From Bacillus sp. AFS059628 (GTDB taxonomy: Bacteria; Bacillota; Bacilli; Bacillales; Bacillaceae_G): a stretch of DNA of 64,000 nucleotides. Location of the stretch: positions 14,145 to 78,144 of the forward strand of contig NZ_NVEC01000017.1 in assembly GCF_002571225.1 (NCBI RefSeq), given 5' to 3'. Below, piece after piece: positions 19,734-28,601 of the stretch; positions within the stretch are counted from its first letter, which is position 1, and each line of letters starts with the position of its first letter. The translations under genes and the position numbers were made by a program. The notes below the pieces were generated by a model. The model was not told the origin of the DNA, did not search any database, and saw nothing but the letters and a program-made list of their open reading frames with translations.

Positions 19734-20783
19734 TTGATAAACAAGGGTGATTTCGGAATGAAAATAAAAGATCAAATAGACAGCATTGTAAAAGAAATGC
19801 ATCGACATATAGATTTCTCTGGGGTAATTTTAGTAAAAGAAGAAAAAGGCTTAGTCTATGAAGAGGCGTTTGGTTACGCAAATCGCAATGAATGTATAAA
19901 CAATACGCTACAAACAAGGTTCGGAATTGCCTCCGGTTGTAAAATATTCACTGCTATCGGTATCTGTCAACTTGTTGAAAATGGGGTAATTACCTTTCAC
20001 ACAAAGTTAAAAGAATGTTTACGTATTAACTTTCCAAACTTCAATGAAGATATTACAATACATCACCTTTTGACGCATAGTTCGGGTATTCCAGATTATT
20101 TTGATGAAAATATTATGGATAACTTCGAAGATCTTTGGAGACAAACTCCTATGTATCTATTAAAAAATTTAAAAGACTTCTTACCATTATTCCAAAACAG
20201 AAATATAATGTTTGTACCTGGAGGTAAGTTTCACTACAACAATGCAGGTTTTATTATACTGGGGTTAATAATCGAAGAACAGACAGGACTTAAATTTACG
20301 GAGTATATAGAAAAAAACATATTTAAACCAATTGGTATGAATGATTCTGGCTATTTTTCTTTAGATACATTACCAAGACAAACAGCTCTTGGATATATAA
20401 AAGATGAAACTAACCAAAATTGGAGAACAAACATCTACTCTATACCAATAATAGGAGGGTCTGATGGTGGTGCTTTTATTACTGCGCCAGACATGTTGAA
20501 GTTCTGGGAAGCATTATGTAACTATGAAATCATAAGCCGAGAATATACAAACATACTTTTAACTCCTCAAATTCAAGTAAATAAAAATCAGTCTTACGGA
20601 TATGGAATATGGATTGAAACAAGAAAAAACAAGATATTCAAATTTCATGTAATGGGGTATGATCCAGGCGTTAGTTTTCGCTCGGCTGTATATCCAGGCT
20701 TAGGAATTACTCTAGTTATTCCATCAAATAAAGGAACAGGACCCGAAAAAATAATGAAAGAATTAGAAAACTCTTTTTCATAA
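19734..20783 (+). CDS. Serine hydrolase of the beta-lactamase / class C PBP-like family
   Basis: 349 residues with the serine beta-lactamase fold. The nucleophile motif is S-G-C-K in FGIASGCKIFT, Y-N-N serves as the second motif (FHYNNAGF), and GGSDGGAF is near the third position. The TTG start at 19734 has AAGGAG 7 bases upstream; ATG 19758 is a possible later start. No signal peptide is seen, so it is probably cytosolic. Relatives are esterases, D-amino-acid peptidases or AmpH-like enzymes rather than true beta-lactamases. The substrate is unknown. Confidence 0.85.
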   Translation: MINKGDFGMKIKDQIDSIVKEMHRHIDFSGVILVKEEKGLVYEEAFGYANRNECINNTLQTRFGIASGCKIFTAIGICQLVENGVITFHTKLKECLRINFPNFNEDITIHHLLTHSSGIPDYFDENIMDNFEDLWRQTPMYLLKNLKDFLPLFQNRNIMFVPGGKFHYNNAGFIILGLIIEEQTGLKFTEYIEKNIFKPIGMNDSGYFSLDTLPRQTALGYIKDETNQNWRTNIYSIPIIGGSDGGAFITAPDMLKFWEALCNYEIISREYTNILLTPQIQVNKNQSYGYGIWIETRKNKIFKFHVMGYDPGVSFRSAVYPGLGITLVIPSNKGTGPEKIMKELENSFS

Positions 20784-20815
20784 GGTTAAAAGAGTTTATG
20801 AATGCACTAATAAAT

Positions 20816-20853
20816 GCAAAAAAGACGTACTATTTATTTGTGCGTTTTTTTTG
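20816..20853 (+). terminator. Probable terminator after the serine hydrolase
   Basis: Imperfect stem AAAAAAGACGTAC with GTGCGTTTTTTTT and a long T-run. Confidence 0.5.
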
Positions 20854-20988
20854 TATAAATAATGCTTAAAACTGATGGGAATCACATTCTATATTTTATG
20901 ATTTTTAGTAGCTAGTTTATTTAAAATATGGAATAAAAAGAAGCGAATATAATCTTCAAATGTAAACAAGTAAATAGGAGGACTCTAA

Positions 20989-21456
20989 ATGGAAATTCTA
21001 TTTGTTATTCTACTTGTTGTTTTTATTATCATACTAATGCAAGGTAAAGAATATAAAGTGAATATTAATCGTATTTGGCTCATTCCGGCTTTGCTGTGCT
21101 TTGTGACAATCCAGTCTATTATTCATATGGGACAATTAACTATATTGAAAGTATTACTATTCGCTGTAATGCTGGGGATTGGATTTGGTCTTGGAGTGAT
21201 TAGGGGAAAAGTTTTAACATTTTGATTAGATAGTGAAACGGGTCATGTATTAAGAAAAGGAAATTGGTTAAGTACAATTATTCTACTTGCTCTTCTAGGT
21301 ACGAAGGTTTTGATTAAACAAAGTATGTTTTCTGGCAGTACCCACTATACATTAATGGTTGTAACAAATACCTTTTTATGTATCACATTAGGTACTGTAA
21401 TTAGTAGACGATATTATATTTGGAAAAAGTATAATGAATTAATACAAAAAACATGA
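20989..21456 (+). pseudogene. CcdC-like membrane protein interrupted by one in-frame stop
   Basis: The frame codes for a multi-pass membrane protein. Translation stops at TGA 21223-21225 after 78 residues, but the same frame continues without another stop to TGA 21454-21456. The continuation reads LDSETGHVLRKGNWLS followed by two more hydrophobic helices and a basic tail, 155 codons in all. A single C-to-T change (CGA to TGA) would explain the stop. The layout (short helices, a conserved polar loop, then two more helices) resembles CcdC/DUF1453 proteins; that assignment is tentative. Ribosome site AGGAGGACTCTAA. Confidence 0.75.
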
Positions 21457-21535
21457 AAGTATTCATCCATTGTTTAACAGCGCCGTGAACGGTAATACTA
21501 AATAACATTGAACTTTTACAACAAGGGATGATAAT

Positions 21536-22042
21536 ATGATATTCATTTACACAGATTTCGGCGGAACACATTCAACTGCACTTGCTGCAGCTTATCATTT
21601 AAATAAATTGCCAACGGATCGTAAGTTAACGAAAGAGGAAATTTTGAATGTAGAGTACTTTAATAAATTGAAAACAGAAGATATGGGGAAAATCATTTTT
21701 CATGGAGTAGATGAAAATAGTAATCCGGTTTATACAATTGGATGCGGCGCATCAAAAGTCGTTGTACCTGCGATGAAGCATTTAGGAGAGATTCTGCAAA
21801 AACATTATCAAAGTCATGAAAAGATTATTTTTTCTAATACATCACCAACAGTACCTTTACCGATGACTTTCGGTGGTCTGTTTTCTAGAAGGTTCCACAT
21901 TGATTTTATCGGCGTACCATTACTTGTATGGGGAGCGAAACTAAGCTGTGATAACATACAAAGACTTGTTAGTTATACGAAGGAAGCTGGCCGATTGACA
22001 AATGATTATGTAGTAATTTTAGATAATGAAACTTTTAAATAA
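21536..22042 (+). CDS. DUF3189 family protein
   Basis: 168 residues starting MIFIYTDFGGTHST, the characteristic head of DUF3189 proteins of Bacillus, where the conserved H-S/T follows a Gly-Gly. Other conserved stretches are HGVDENSNPVYTIGCG and FGGLFSRRFHIDFIG. No membrane segment or signal is seen. The function of the family is unknown. Ribosome site AAGGGATG precedes the ATG. Confidence 0.82.
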   Translation: MIFIYTDFGGTHSTALAAAYHLNKLPTDRKLTKEEILNVEYFNKLKTEDMGKIIFHGVDENSNPVYTIGCGASKVVVPAMKHLGEILQKHYQSHEKIIFSNTSPTVPLPMTFGGLFSRRFHIDFIGVPLLVWGAKLSCDNIQRLVSYTKEAGRLTNDYVVILDNETFK

Positions 22043-22240
22043 TGTATGATAAGAGAAAATTGGGAAAAACTCCAGTTTTCTTCTTTTTTTGTCGAAAATG
22101 ACAAAAAATATCCACATTTACTATTCATCTACTATAGCCAAAACAATAAAGTCCTGTTACTATTACAGGGATATTCTCTTTTCGTAACATAAATATATAG
22201 AAAAGTCAGAAAAGAGGAATTGAATTAAGGGAGGAACAAC

Positions 22241-23047
22241 ATGAAGCGTGTTGCTTGGATTACTGATAGTACAACTGCGAGTTTTAAAACAGAAGGAGAT
22301 AACTTTGTTATCCCAATTGAAGTTATTATTGATGGTGTGTCGTACAAAGATTGTGAAGAAGGTGTGCGTGAACGCGTTTATAATGCTTTGAACGAAGGTA
22401 AAACTGTCACTACATCACAACCTAACATAGGGGAAATGGTAGATTTATTTTCGAAATGCAAAGAAGAATATGAAGAGGGATTTGCAGTTGCTATTAGCGG
22501 AAAAGTAAGTGGAACCTATCAAAACATGAAGTTAGCTGCAGAAATGGCTGGTTTCCCATTAACGGTATTAGATAGCGAAACAACAAGCTATCCAATGGAT
22601 GAACTAATTAGAAAAGCGAAAACGTTATACAATGATGGTATGACTTTACAAGATATACACAATACATTAGTAAATGAAAAAAGAAGACCTTTCCACGTAT
22701 TCCCGAAAAGTTTAAAAGGCCTTTACGCAAGTGGACGTGTAAAAGGCGTTCAATTTTTACTTGGAAGTTTATTAAGTGTTAACTTAATATTAGAAGTAAA
22801 AGGTGGAGAGTTATTACTTGAAAAGAGAGTTCGTAAAATCCAAAAATGTCGAGAATACATTAAAAATGAACTTGAAAAAGAATTACCAAAAGTACTTCAT
22901 ATGTTCCATGCAAACGATAAAGATGGAGCTGAAGAATGGATTGCAGACATTAGACAAGCATTCCCTGAAATGGATTTCAAACTATATCCATTACCAATTT
23001 CATTTGCGGTTCATGCAGGTGAAGGTACAATAGCAATTAGTTATTAA
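22241..23047 (+). CDS. DegV family fatty-acid-binding protein
   Basis: 268 residues matching DegV proteins: the N-terminal WITDSTTASF head, the TSQPNIGEM segment that contacts the fatty-acid carboxylate, the ISGKVSGTYQN stretch and a C-terminal AHAGEG-like motif (VHAGEGTIAISY). Family members bind a fatty acid and, as FakB, deliver it to the kinase FakA for phosphorylation and entry into phospholipid synthesis. No fakA is adjacent. Start ATG with AAGGGAGGAAC upstream; terminator right after the stop. Confidence 0.9.
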   Translation: MKRVAWITDSTTASFKTEGDNFVIPIEVIIDGVSYKDCEEGVRERVYNALNEGKTVTTSQPNIGEMVDLFSKCKEEYEEGFAVAISGKVSGTYQNMKLAAEMAGFPLTVLDSETTSYPMDELIRKAKTLYNDGMTLQDIHNTLVNEKRRPFHVFPKSLKGLYASGRVKGVQFLLGSLLSVNLILEVKGGELLLEKRVRKIQKCREYIKNELEKELPKVLHMFHANDKDGAEEWIADIRQAFPEMDFKLYPLPISFAVHAGEGTIAISY

Positions 23048-23051
23048 GAGG

Positions 23052-23082
23052 AAAACCCGTGAATGATTCGCGGGTTTTTTAT
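23052..23082 (+). terminator. Terminator after degV-like gene
   Basis: 13-bp stem AAAACCCGTGAAT/ATTCGCGGGTTTT followed by T-run. Confidence 0.88.
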
Positions 23083-23170
23083 TTAATTAAAATGAAATTG
23101 GAGGCATATTACGTCGCCATCAATCACAAAAGCTCATTTTATCGTTTTGGGAGCTCTACTTGATTTGAAA

Positions 23171-23743
23171 TTAAAAATATAAACCTTTGCCTACTGGCTG
23201 AACAGTTTCTAGCACAGTATCGACCATTTTTTCATTGATTAAGGTTCTTATAATCCAAGCTGAAAGATCTTGAGCAGCAAAACAACCTGCAGCAGTCGAG
23301 ATATTTCCTTCGTTCACAAAACTTTGTTCAATAACATTCACATCAAATTTTTTAAGCTGTTCTACTGCGGATGGATATGTAGTGGCTTTTTTACCTGTTA
23401 GCAATTTTTTTGCTCCTAGTAGTAATGAACCAGAACACATAGATCCTATTAATTGTCTTTGGGGATCTACATGAATGCTATTAATATATTCTTCGTTTTT
23501 ATATAAATCTTGTACACCTTTACCGCTTGCAAATATTACTGCGTCAGCAGTAGGAATATGAGATATGCTTCCTGTCATAGGAATACGTAAGCCAGACATG
23601 GATATATGAGTTTTTTCCGTTCCTAATAGTTGAACGTTCCAATCAGAAATACCACCAACTAAACGTACACGATTTAATAAATCCCATGGTAAAAAAACAT
23701 CTATATCAGTAAAATTATCGAAACAGACTATTGCAATTTTCAT
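23171..23743 (-). CDS. DJ-1/PfpI family protein
   Basis: 190 residues of the class I glutamine amidotransferase-like fold. The nucleophile elbow is visible as GSMCSGSLLLGA near residue 98, with the cysteine at the sharp turn; an acidic partner lies early (IDVFLPWD). The ISDWNVQLLG and AAGCFAAQDL stretches resemble isonitrile hydratase- and transcriptional-regulator-type DJ-1 proteins, but there is no HTH. Possible roles are glyoxalase III, deglycase or hydratase activity; none can be selected. GAGGGATT ribosome site. Divergent from the MerR fusion gene. Confidence 0.87.
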   Translation of the reverse strand: MKIAIVCFDNFTDIDVFLPWDLLNRVRLVGGISDWNVQLLGTEKTHISMSGLRIPMTGSISHIPTADAVIFASGKGVQDLYKNEEYINSIHVDPQRQLIGSMCSGSLLLGAKKLLTGKKATTYPSAVEQLKKFDVNVIEQSFVNEGNISTAAGCFAAQDLSAWIIRTLINEKMVDTVLETVQPVGKGLYF

Positions 23744-24003
23744 TTTCTAATCCCTCATCCCGTATGTATGTCCCCTTATTTAGAATATAAACTTCTTCTT
23801 TTTATGTTCTATATTAAGTTATAAATTCCTGTATATTCTATGCGATGGAAATTTAATTAAATAAAAGAATTATACACCTATAAAATAAGTGACATTCAAA
23901 TATCCTATACATATCGTAAATAATGTTGTTTAGAAAGTTTAAAGGGTTTTTAAATGTAAAAATAGAAATTTATATAAAAAAATATATAAATGGTAGTGAT
24001 GCT

Positions 24004-25221
24004 ATGAAAATAGGTAAATTTGGTGAATTAAATAACATAAGTATTGATACAATAAGACATTACATGGATCTCGGTCTCATTATTCCTGAAAAAAAGGGAG
24101 GTCACTATTTTTTTGACGAGTATTGTCAAACCGATTTAGAGTTTATATTACAATACAAAGAGCTAGGATTTAGCTTGAATGAAATTAAAGAACTATTTTT
24201 TTATAAAAATTTAGCGAAATCTATGAATTACGAAAAAGATACTTTTTACCAATCTTTATTTAAACTGAAATATGACAAGGTGGAACAGGAAATAAAACTT
24301 TTGGAGAAGAAACGGAATAAATTAAAAGAAGTGCTACATGATTTATTATTAACAAATGAAACTTCTAATTCAATTATTGGGGTAGATTTAAGTGTACTAC
24401 ATTTACTTACATGTTCTAAGTGTAGACAAAAACTAATTCTTCAAGATGGAATTATTAATAACAATCAAATTACAGAGGGAAAGTTAATTTGTAATTGTGG
24501 TGAAGAATATATAATTACTTCAGGAATAATAACTGCTGATAAATCATTTCATGCAAATGAGCAACCGTCACATGAAAATACTATTTCGGATTATATTCAT
24601 GAAACTGATAATGCGTATTTGGAAAATATGCATAGAGAAGGGCAATGGGCGAAAAAGAAACTATTACATTTAAATTTAAATAGTAAATTAATACTGGATA
24701 TAGGATCGGGGCTTGGGTTCTTTTTGAGAAACATTTATGAAGAACTGCCAGAGGATTGCTTATACATTGCAGTGGATCGAGATTTTAATAAACTTTTATT
24801 TTTAAAGGATGTATTAGCAAGTAGAAATCCGAAAAGAAATATTCTCTTTATCTGTGCTGATTTTTTGAACATCCCTATTCAGAATCAGTCTGTTGATATT
24901 GTAATTGATCATTCTGGTACGAGCAATTATAGTTTTGAGCATGAGAATTTTTTACTTCACGAATTAAATCCACTTTTTAAAACGGATTGTTATTTATTAA
25001 GCCTATTTATTTTATTTAAAAATTTCAGCCCAAATAGCCAAATTACAAACAACTTTCGAGCAAATTTTACACTTTCAAAAGTAACAAAAGAAGTCCAAAA
25101 TCTACAGTTTCAATCCATAGATGAAAGTACTTCAAACCATTTGAAGCGAGGTGGAAAGTACGAGGATTTCTTTGTTCAAGGAGAAGAGATTTATACATAT
25201 TCATTTTTCGGAAAAAGATAA
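24004..25221 (+). CDS. MerR-type regulator fused to a SAM-dependent methyltransferase
   Basis: About 405 residues from ATG 24004, where the MerR winged helix begins (MKIGKFGELNNIS, then IRHYMDLGLI); upstream ATG 23923 is in frame but lacks a ribosome site. After the DNA-binding domain (1-70) comes a coiled coil (about 85-118). A zinc-ribbon-like Cys block follows (CSKC near 138 and CNC near 164), then a class I methyltransferase domain with motif I LDIGSGLGFF near 228-237. The effector domain of an ordinary MerR protein is therefore replaced by an enzyme. Neighbouring transport genes (PbuE, and an MFS gene with a MerR-type promoter at 26854-26884) are candidate targets. The methyl acceptor is unknown. 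Confidence 0.85.
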   Translation: MKIGKFGELNNISIDTIRHYMDLGLIIPEKKGGHYFFDEYCQTDLEFILQYKELGFSLNEIKELFFYKNLAKSMNYEKDTFYQSLFKLKYDKVEQEIKLLEKKRNKLKEVLHDLLLTNETSNSIIGVDLSVLHLLTCSKCRQKLILQDGIINNNQITEGKLICNCGEEYIITSGIITADKSFHANEQPSHENTISDYIHETDNAYLENMHREGQWAKKKLLHLNLNSKLILDIGSGLGFFLRNIYEELPEDCLYIAVDRDFNKLLFLKDVLASRNPKRNILFICADFLNIPIQNQSVDIVIDHSGTSNYSFEHENFLLHELNPLFKTDCYLLSLFILFKNFSPNSQITNNFRANFTLSKVTKEVQNLQFQSIDESTSNHLKRGGKYEDFFVQGEEIYTYSFFGKR

Positions 25222-25230
25222 GATTAACCT

Positions 25231-25272
25231 CAACATAAAAAGTCCGGCTATAAAACCGGACTTTTTATGTTG
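25231..25272. terminator. Strong bidirectional terminator
   Basis: Perfect 17-bp stem (CAACATAAAAAGTCCGG and its complement) with an 8-base loop between convergent genes. Confidence 0.92.
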
Positions 25273-25308
25273 ATTTATACTTTTTGCGATTAAAAGAAAA
25301 AGAGAATG

Positions 25309-26499
25309 TTAATCTACATATTTAGCACTTACATGACAGTCTCTTGTCGGTATATGTCTAGTAAGAGAAAAGATAGCCAAACCTAAAGATAATAAAACTA
25401 GAGATCCACCAACCCAGGCCATATTGGCGACATCATGTACTTGTTTTAAAGCTATACCTCCAACTGCAGAGCCAAGTGAAATTCCTATTTGTAGGGCTGA
25501 ATTATTAAAACTTTGCTGTATATCTGACGTATCCGGGGTAGTTTGGATTAAATAACTTTGTTGAGGTGGTGCAAGCCCCCAACTCAATGCAGCCCAAACT
25601 ATCATAACAGGAATAAATAGGATAATAGAAACTGCCATAAACGGTAATATAAATAAGATTAGAGCAAATAAAGTAATAACTATCACAATACTTTTTGGAG
25701 CGCCTATTTTATCTGATAAAACACCGCCGAACGCTCCGCCACTTACTGCAGCTATACCAAACACTAAATAAAATATGCTAATCCAATAAGGGTTTAGGTG
25801 GAACTTATCTTCTAAAAAAGGAGTAAAATAAGCATATAGAGTATAGTGTCCCGCTAACATAAACATGGTAGCTAGATGAGCAGCGCCTAGTTTTGGACTA
25901 CACACGGCCTTTAATTGAATAGATAAAGGAATTCGATTTTCCTTTTCCTCTCCAGGTATTTTCTCTAAAAATACTGAAATTAAGATGATAGATCCCAATG
26001 ATAAAATAGCAATACATAAAAAAATAACTCTCCACCCAAATGTGTTCGAAATTAATATGCCTAGTGGTACTCCTAGAACAAGTGAAGAGCTAATACCCAT
26101 ATAAATTAATCCTAATGCTTTTGCTCGGTAAGAGGGATTAACAATCTTTGCTGCAATTGTAAGGGAAAGTACTACAACTAAAGCTGTACTCATAGCGGTT
26201 AAAATTCTTGCTATCATCATAAAAGTAAAGTTCGGACTGAAATACGTAAGTATATTACCGATTAGAAAAATGTAAAGTGAAATAATATACAATTTTTTTC
26301 TTTCCACTTTACTCGTGAAAATTAATAATACAGGCCCTGCTATTGCATAAGTAAAGGCGAAAATTGTAATTAATTGACCAGCGGAACTTAATGAAACATT
26401 AAAATCTTTAGCGATGTCTGGCAATATTCCTCCAACAATAAGCTCTACAAGACCTACTGCTATTGTTGCTAAAGCTAATATAAATACTTTGAAATTCAT
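25309..26499 (-). CDS. pbuE: MFS purine efflux transporter PbuE
   Basis: 396-residue, 12-helix MFS protein of the DHA1 group. Its start [24 protein letters not shown] and several internal stretches ([68 protein letters not shown]) agree with my memory of B. subtilis PbuE, which exports hypoxanthine and purine analogues. A purine riboswitch lies directly upstream, as in B. subtilis, which supports the call. GAAGGG precedes the ATG. It is convergent with the MerR-methyltransferase gene. Confidence 0.9.
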   Translation of the reverse strand: MNFKVFILALATIAVGLVELIVGGILPDIAKDFNVSLSSAGQLITIFAFTYAIAGPVLLIFTSKVERKKLYIISLYIFLIGNILTYFSPNFTFMMIARILTAMSTALVVVLSLTIAAKIVNPSYRAKALGLIYMGISSSLVLGVPLGILISNTFGWRVIFLCIAILSLGSIILISVFLEKIPGEEKENRIPLSIQLKAVCSPKLGAAHLATMFMLAGHYTLYAYFTPFLEDKFHLNPYWISIFYLVFGIAAVSGGAFGGVLSDKIGAPKSIVIVITLFALILFILPFMAVSIILFIPVMIVWAALSWGLAPPQQSYLIQTTPDTSDIQQSFNNSALQIGISLGSAVGGIALKQVHDVANMAWVGGSLVLLSLGLAIFSLTRHIPTRDCHVSAKYVD

Positions 26500-26537
26500 T
26501 TTTTGTAATCCCTTCTCGTCATTATTTACCTTAGAAC

Positions 26538-26640
26538 AAAAAAACTCCTGACTACAAACGCTATAATACGCATTTTGTAGTCAGGAGTTATTGGTTCCTG
26601 GTAGAGACCCCCAAGCCATATTCTTGGAGTTATACATGAT
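26538..26640 (-). promoter_or_regulatory. Purine riboswitch upstream of pbuE (C at the specificity position)
   Basis: Read on the minus strand from 26637: P1 GTATAA, P2 CTCCAAG/CTTGGGG around AATATGG, then GTCTCTACCAGGAACC, P3 and the 3' strand CCTGACTACA. Core residues of the purine aptamer are all present. The base that pairs with the ligand (position 74 in the xpt numbering) is C in GA-C-UAC, where B. subtilis pbuE has U; C predicts guanine or hypoxanthine, not adenine. The aptamer's P3/P1 3' strand (AACTCCTGACTACAAA) is also the left arm of a terminator whose right arm is TTTGTAGTCAGGAGTT plus T-run (26538-26560). Ligand binding should therefore prevent termination: an ON switch. Confidence 0.93.
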
Positions 26641-26668
26641 TCTCATATGTAATTAATCAATGTAATAG

Positions 26669-26697
26669 AAGATACCATATTACTTTTTATATTTCAA
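26669..26697 (-). promoter_or_regulatory. Probable promoter of the pbuE leader
   Basis: Minus-strand TTGAAA (26697-26692) and TATCTT (26674-26669) with a 17-bp spacer, about 30 bases before the aptamer. Confidence 0.45.
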
Positions 26698-26790
26698 TAA
26701 AAAATTAGCATTCGTATATATAATCCTAAGTCTTTTATAGCAATCATTTTATTTCTATCAGTACAGAGAGACGTAAAAACCCACAGTTGA

Positions 26791-26818
26791 TAAAAGATGG
26801 GGTTGGCCCCATCTTTTA
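26791..26818 (+). terminator. Terminator-like hairpin of unassigned role
   Basis: Perfect 12-bp stem TAAAAGATGGGG/CCCCATCTTTTA with a 4-base loop and a following TTTATTT. No gene ends just before it on either strand. It lies upstream of the MFS promoter and may insulate the two divergent units. Confidence 0.6.
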
Positions 26819-26853
26819 TTTATTTCTCCTTAAAACTTTTCAAATTGTACATA

Positions 26854-26884
26854 TTGATATCGGGTTAACCCGAGACCTTACACT
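26854..26884 (+). promoter_or_regulatory. MerR-type promoter with palindromic operator
   Basis: TTGATA at 26854-26859 and TACACT at 26879-26884 are 19 bp apart. The spacer carries a perfect 14-bp palindrome TCGGGTTAACCCGA (26860-26873). A 19-bp spacer with an inverted repeat between -35 and -10 is the classic arrangement for MerR-family activators, which untwist the DNA. Confidence 0.6.
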
Positions 26885-26917
26885 ATACGTAATACAAAGA
26901 AAAGCGAGGGAAATGTT

Positions 26918-28222
26918 ATGGGAAGTTTACGATTACATATAGAAAATAAAAAAAGCAATCAAGAACTTAGAAACATTTTTTTATATTCAATTGCAAAAAC
27001 AGTATCAATATTCGGTAGCTCTATTTATAGTTTCGCATTAGGATTATATGTTTTACAAATAACTGGGTCCGCATTAAATTTCGCGATTACGCTCATATTA
27101 GGAACGATTCCAATGATTGTTATGAATCCGTTTGCTGGTGTCATTGCTGATAAGGTTGATAAAAAGAAACTAGTTGTTTGTATGGATTTACTCAGTGGAT
27201 GTTTATTAATAGCTATTTATATATTAAGCAGCTATTATGGATTAAACTTATTCTTCATTTATACTACAACCTTTCTTATGACAGTATTTACAACCTTTTT
27301 TGGAATAGGATTAGAAGCTGCAAAACCTAATATCGTCTCTAAAGAGAGGCTTATGAGTATTAATTCTATAAGTAAAATTATCGATTCCATATCTTTAATT
27401 CTAGGCCCTATGCTAGGGGGGATTGTTTTTGTAGTCTTTGATATGAAAACATTTATCATTATAAACGGTATTTCATTTATTCTTTCGGGTATATCCATAT
27501 TATTTATTAACTTTAAATTGTTCGAGCAAAACATAAATGAGGAATATTCTATTAGAGAAATTCATTTTATTAAAGATATAAAAGAGGGATACTCTTACTT
27601 AATGGAGAGGGAAAGTTTAAAGAATACGTTTAATATATTAATTTCCCTTAATTTCTTCTTAGGTTTTTCTGTAACTGTTCCATTGCCATACATTATTAAT
27701 ACAGTTCTCAATCTTAGTTCTAAACAATTTGGTATGATTCAAGGGACTTTTCCGATAGGTATGATAGTTGGTGCAGTATTAGTAAAAAAGATAACTGATC
27801 GTTATTCTTATTCCTATCTATTGAAAAAAATAAGTTTTATGTTGGCGATTTTTATGATAGTTTCAGGTATTCCTGTTTTATTCAAAAGTATTGAAGTAAA
27901 TAATATTATATTTGTTACTATGTATTGCGCTATTATGTTCTTTGTAGGGCTAACGATAGCATTCATTGATATCCCTTTAATTTATTTTATGCAAAAAGAG
28001 ATCCCGGATGAATATAGGGGTAGAGTGCTTAGTATTGGATTAAGTATAGGTAAAATGATGCAGCCGATAGCATTGGTATTATCAGGTCTATTATTAAATC
28101 ATATTCCAGCCTACACGATTCCAATTGGAGGAGGCATTGTATTTCTTATTTTGAATAAAGTTTATTCAAATAAGTTGAATTTAGAAATTCATTCAAAAGG
28201 GTATAGTGTTGAACGTAATTAA
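26918..28222 (+). CDS. MFS efflux transporter (MFS_3 / drug-export type)
   Basis: 434 residues with 12 predicted membrane helices and the MFS loop 2-3 signature GVIADKVDKKKL. A second-half loop has the degenerate form VLVKKITDRYSYSYL. The protein resembles the macrolide/bacteriocin-type MFS_3 exporters. GCGAGGGAAATGTT precedes the ATG. Its promoter has the layout used by MerR-family activators, and a MerR-methyltransferase gene lies 2.9 kb away, so drug- or metabolite-induced expression is plausible. The substrate is unknown. Confidence 0.87.
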   Translation: MGSLRLHIENKKSNQELRNIFLYSIAKTVSIFGSSIYSFALGLYVLQITGSALNFAITLILGTIPMIVMNPFAGVIADKVDKKKLVVCMDLLSGCLLIAIYILSSYYGLNLFFIYTTTFLMTVFTTFFGIGLEAAKPNIVSKERLMSINSISKIIDSISLILGPMLGGIVFVVFDMKTFIIINGISFILSGISILFINFKLFEQNINEEYSIREIHFIKDIKEGYSYLMERESLKNTFNILISLNFFLGFSVTVPLPYIINTVLNLSSKQFGMIQGTFPIGMIVGAVLVKKITDRYSYSYLLKKISFMLAIFMIVSGIPVLFKSIEVNNIIFVTMYCAIMFFVGLTIAFIDIPLIYFMQKEIPDEYRGRVLSIGLSIGKMMQPIALVLSGLLLNHIPAYTIPIGGGIVFLILNKVYSNKLNLEIHSKGYSVERN

Positions 28223-28231
28223 ATAATATCG

Positions 28232-28262
28232 AAAAAGCGCAGGATCATCATCCTGCGCTTGT
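28232..28262 (+). terminator. Terminator after the MFS gene
   Basis: Stem AAGCGCAGGAT.../..ATCCTGCGCTT. Nearly identical in sequence to the terminator at 29279-29311, and part of a duplicated segment. Confidence 0.8.
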
Positions 28263-28365
28263 CTATCGTAATTCCGTTTTATTCAACTCATACACTTATC
28301 AATATTATCTTTTTTAATACCAATAAATAATCCTCATTCTTTTAAATCGAGATTGTAGAAATACT
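28262..28365 (-). pseudogene. Remnant of a second copy of the duplicated-domain gene (3' end)
   Basis: Minus-strand DNA here aligns with the last ~30 codons and terminator of the gene at 29310-30008. Both read GLFIG, then an acidic or lysine-rich stretch with DNIDK/DDIDK, and both are followed by the same GCGCAGGAT hairpin. In this copy the frame carries two stops (an Arg position is TGA) and no upstream portion is recognisable. It is the tail of a decayed paralogue about 1 kb from the intact gene. Confidence 0.7.
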
Positions 28366-28601
28366 GTTAATTGTAGCATGTCTCTTCACTGAATACTTAG
28401 ACAAAAAGGGGCTTAAATGTTGAAAAATATATTAGAGAGAGTATTGAAAAAGCATACGGTGGGGGGGATTATCTACAACTATAATACATGTTATCATATG
28501 TTCATATTGTTAAAAACCTAAATTTCCCATTAGAGGAAAGGAAGACTAAAGAAAGAGTTGGAAGAAACGTAGATATAGTTTAAACAAAGGGGTAAATATT
28601 A
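28366..28601. other. Intergenic stretch with possible gene debris
   Basis: ATG 28417 with AAAAGGGG upstream opens only 34 codons. Another frame ending at about 28581 reads HIVKNLNFPLEERKTKERV before its stop and looks like coding debris, but it has stops upstream. I assign no function. Confidence 0.3.

Noticed and set aside
23923-24003. Start of the MerR fusion at ATG 23923
   Set aside because: No ribosome site and the extra 27 residues are not part of the MerR fold; ATG 24004 begins exactly at the domain.
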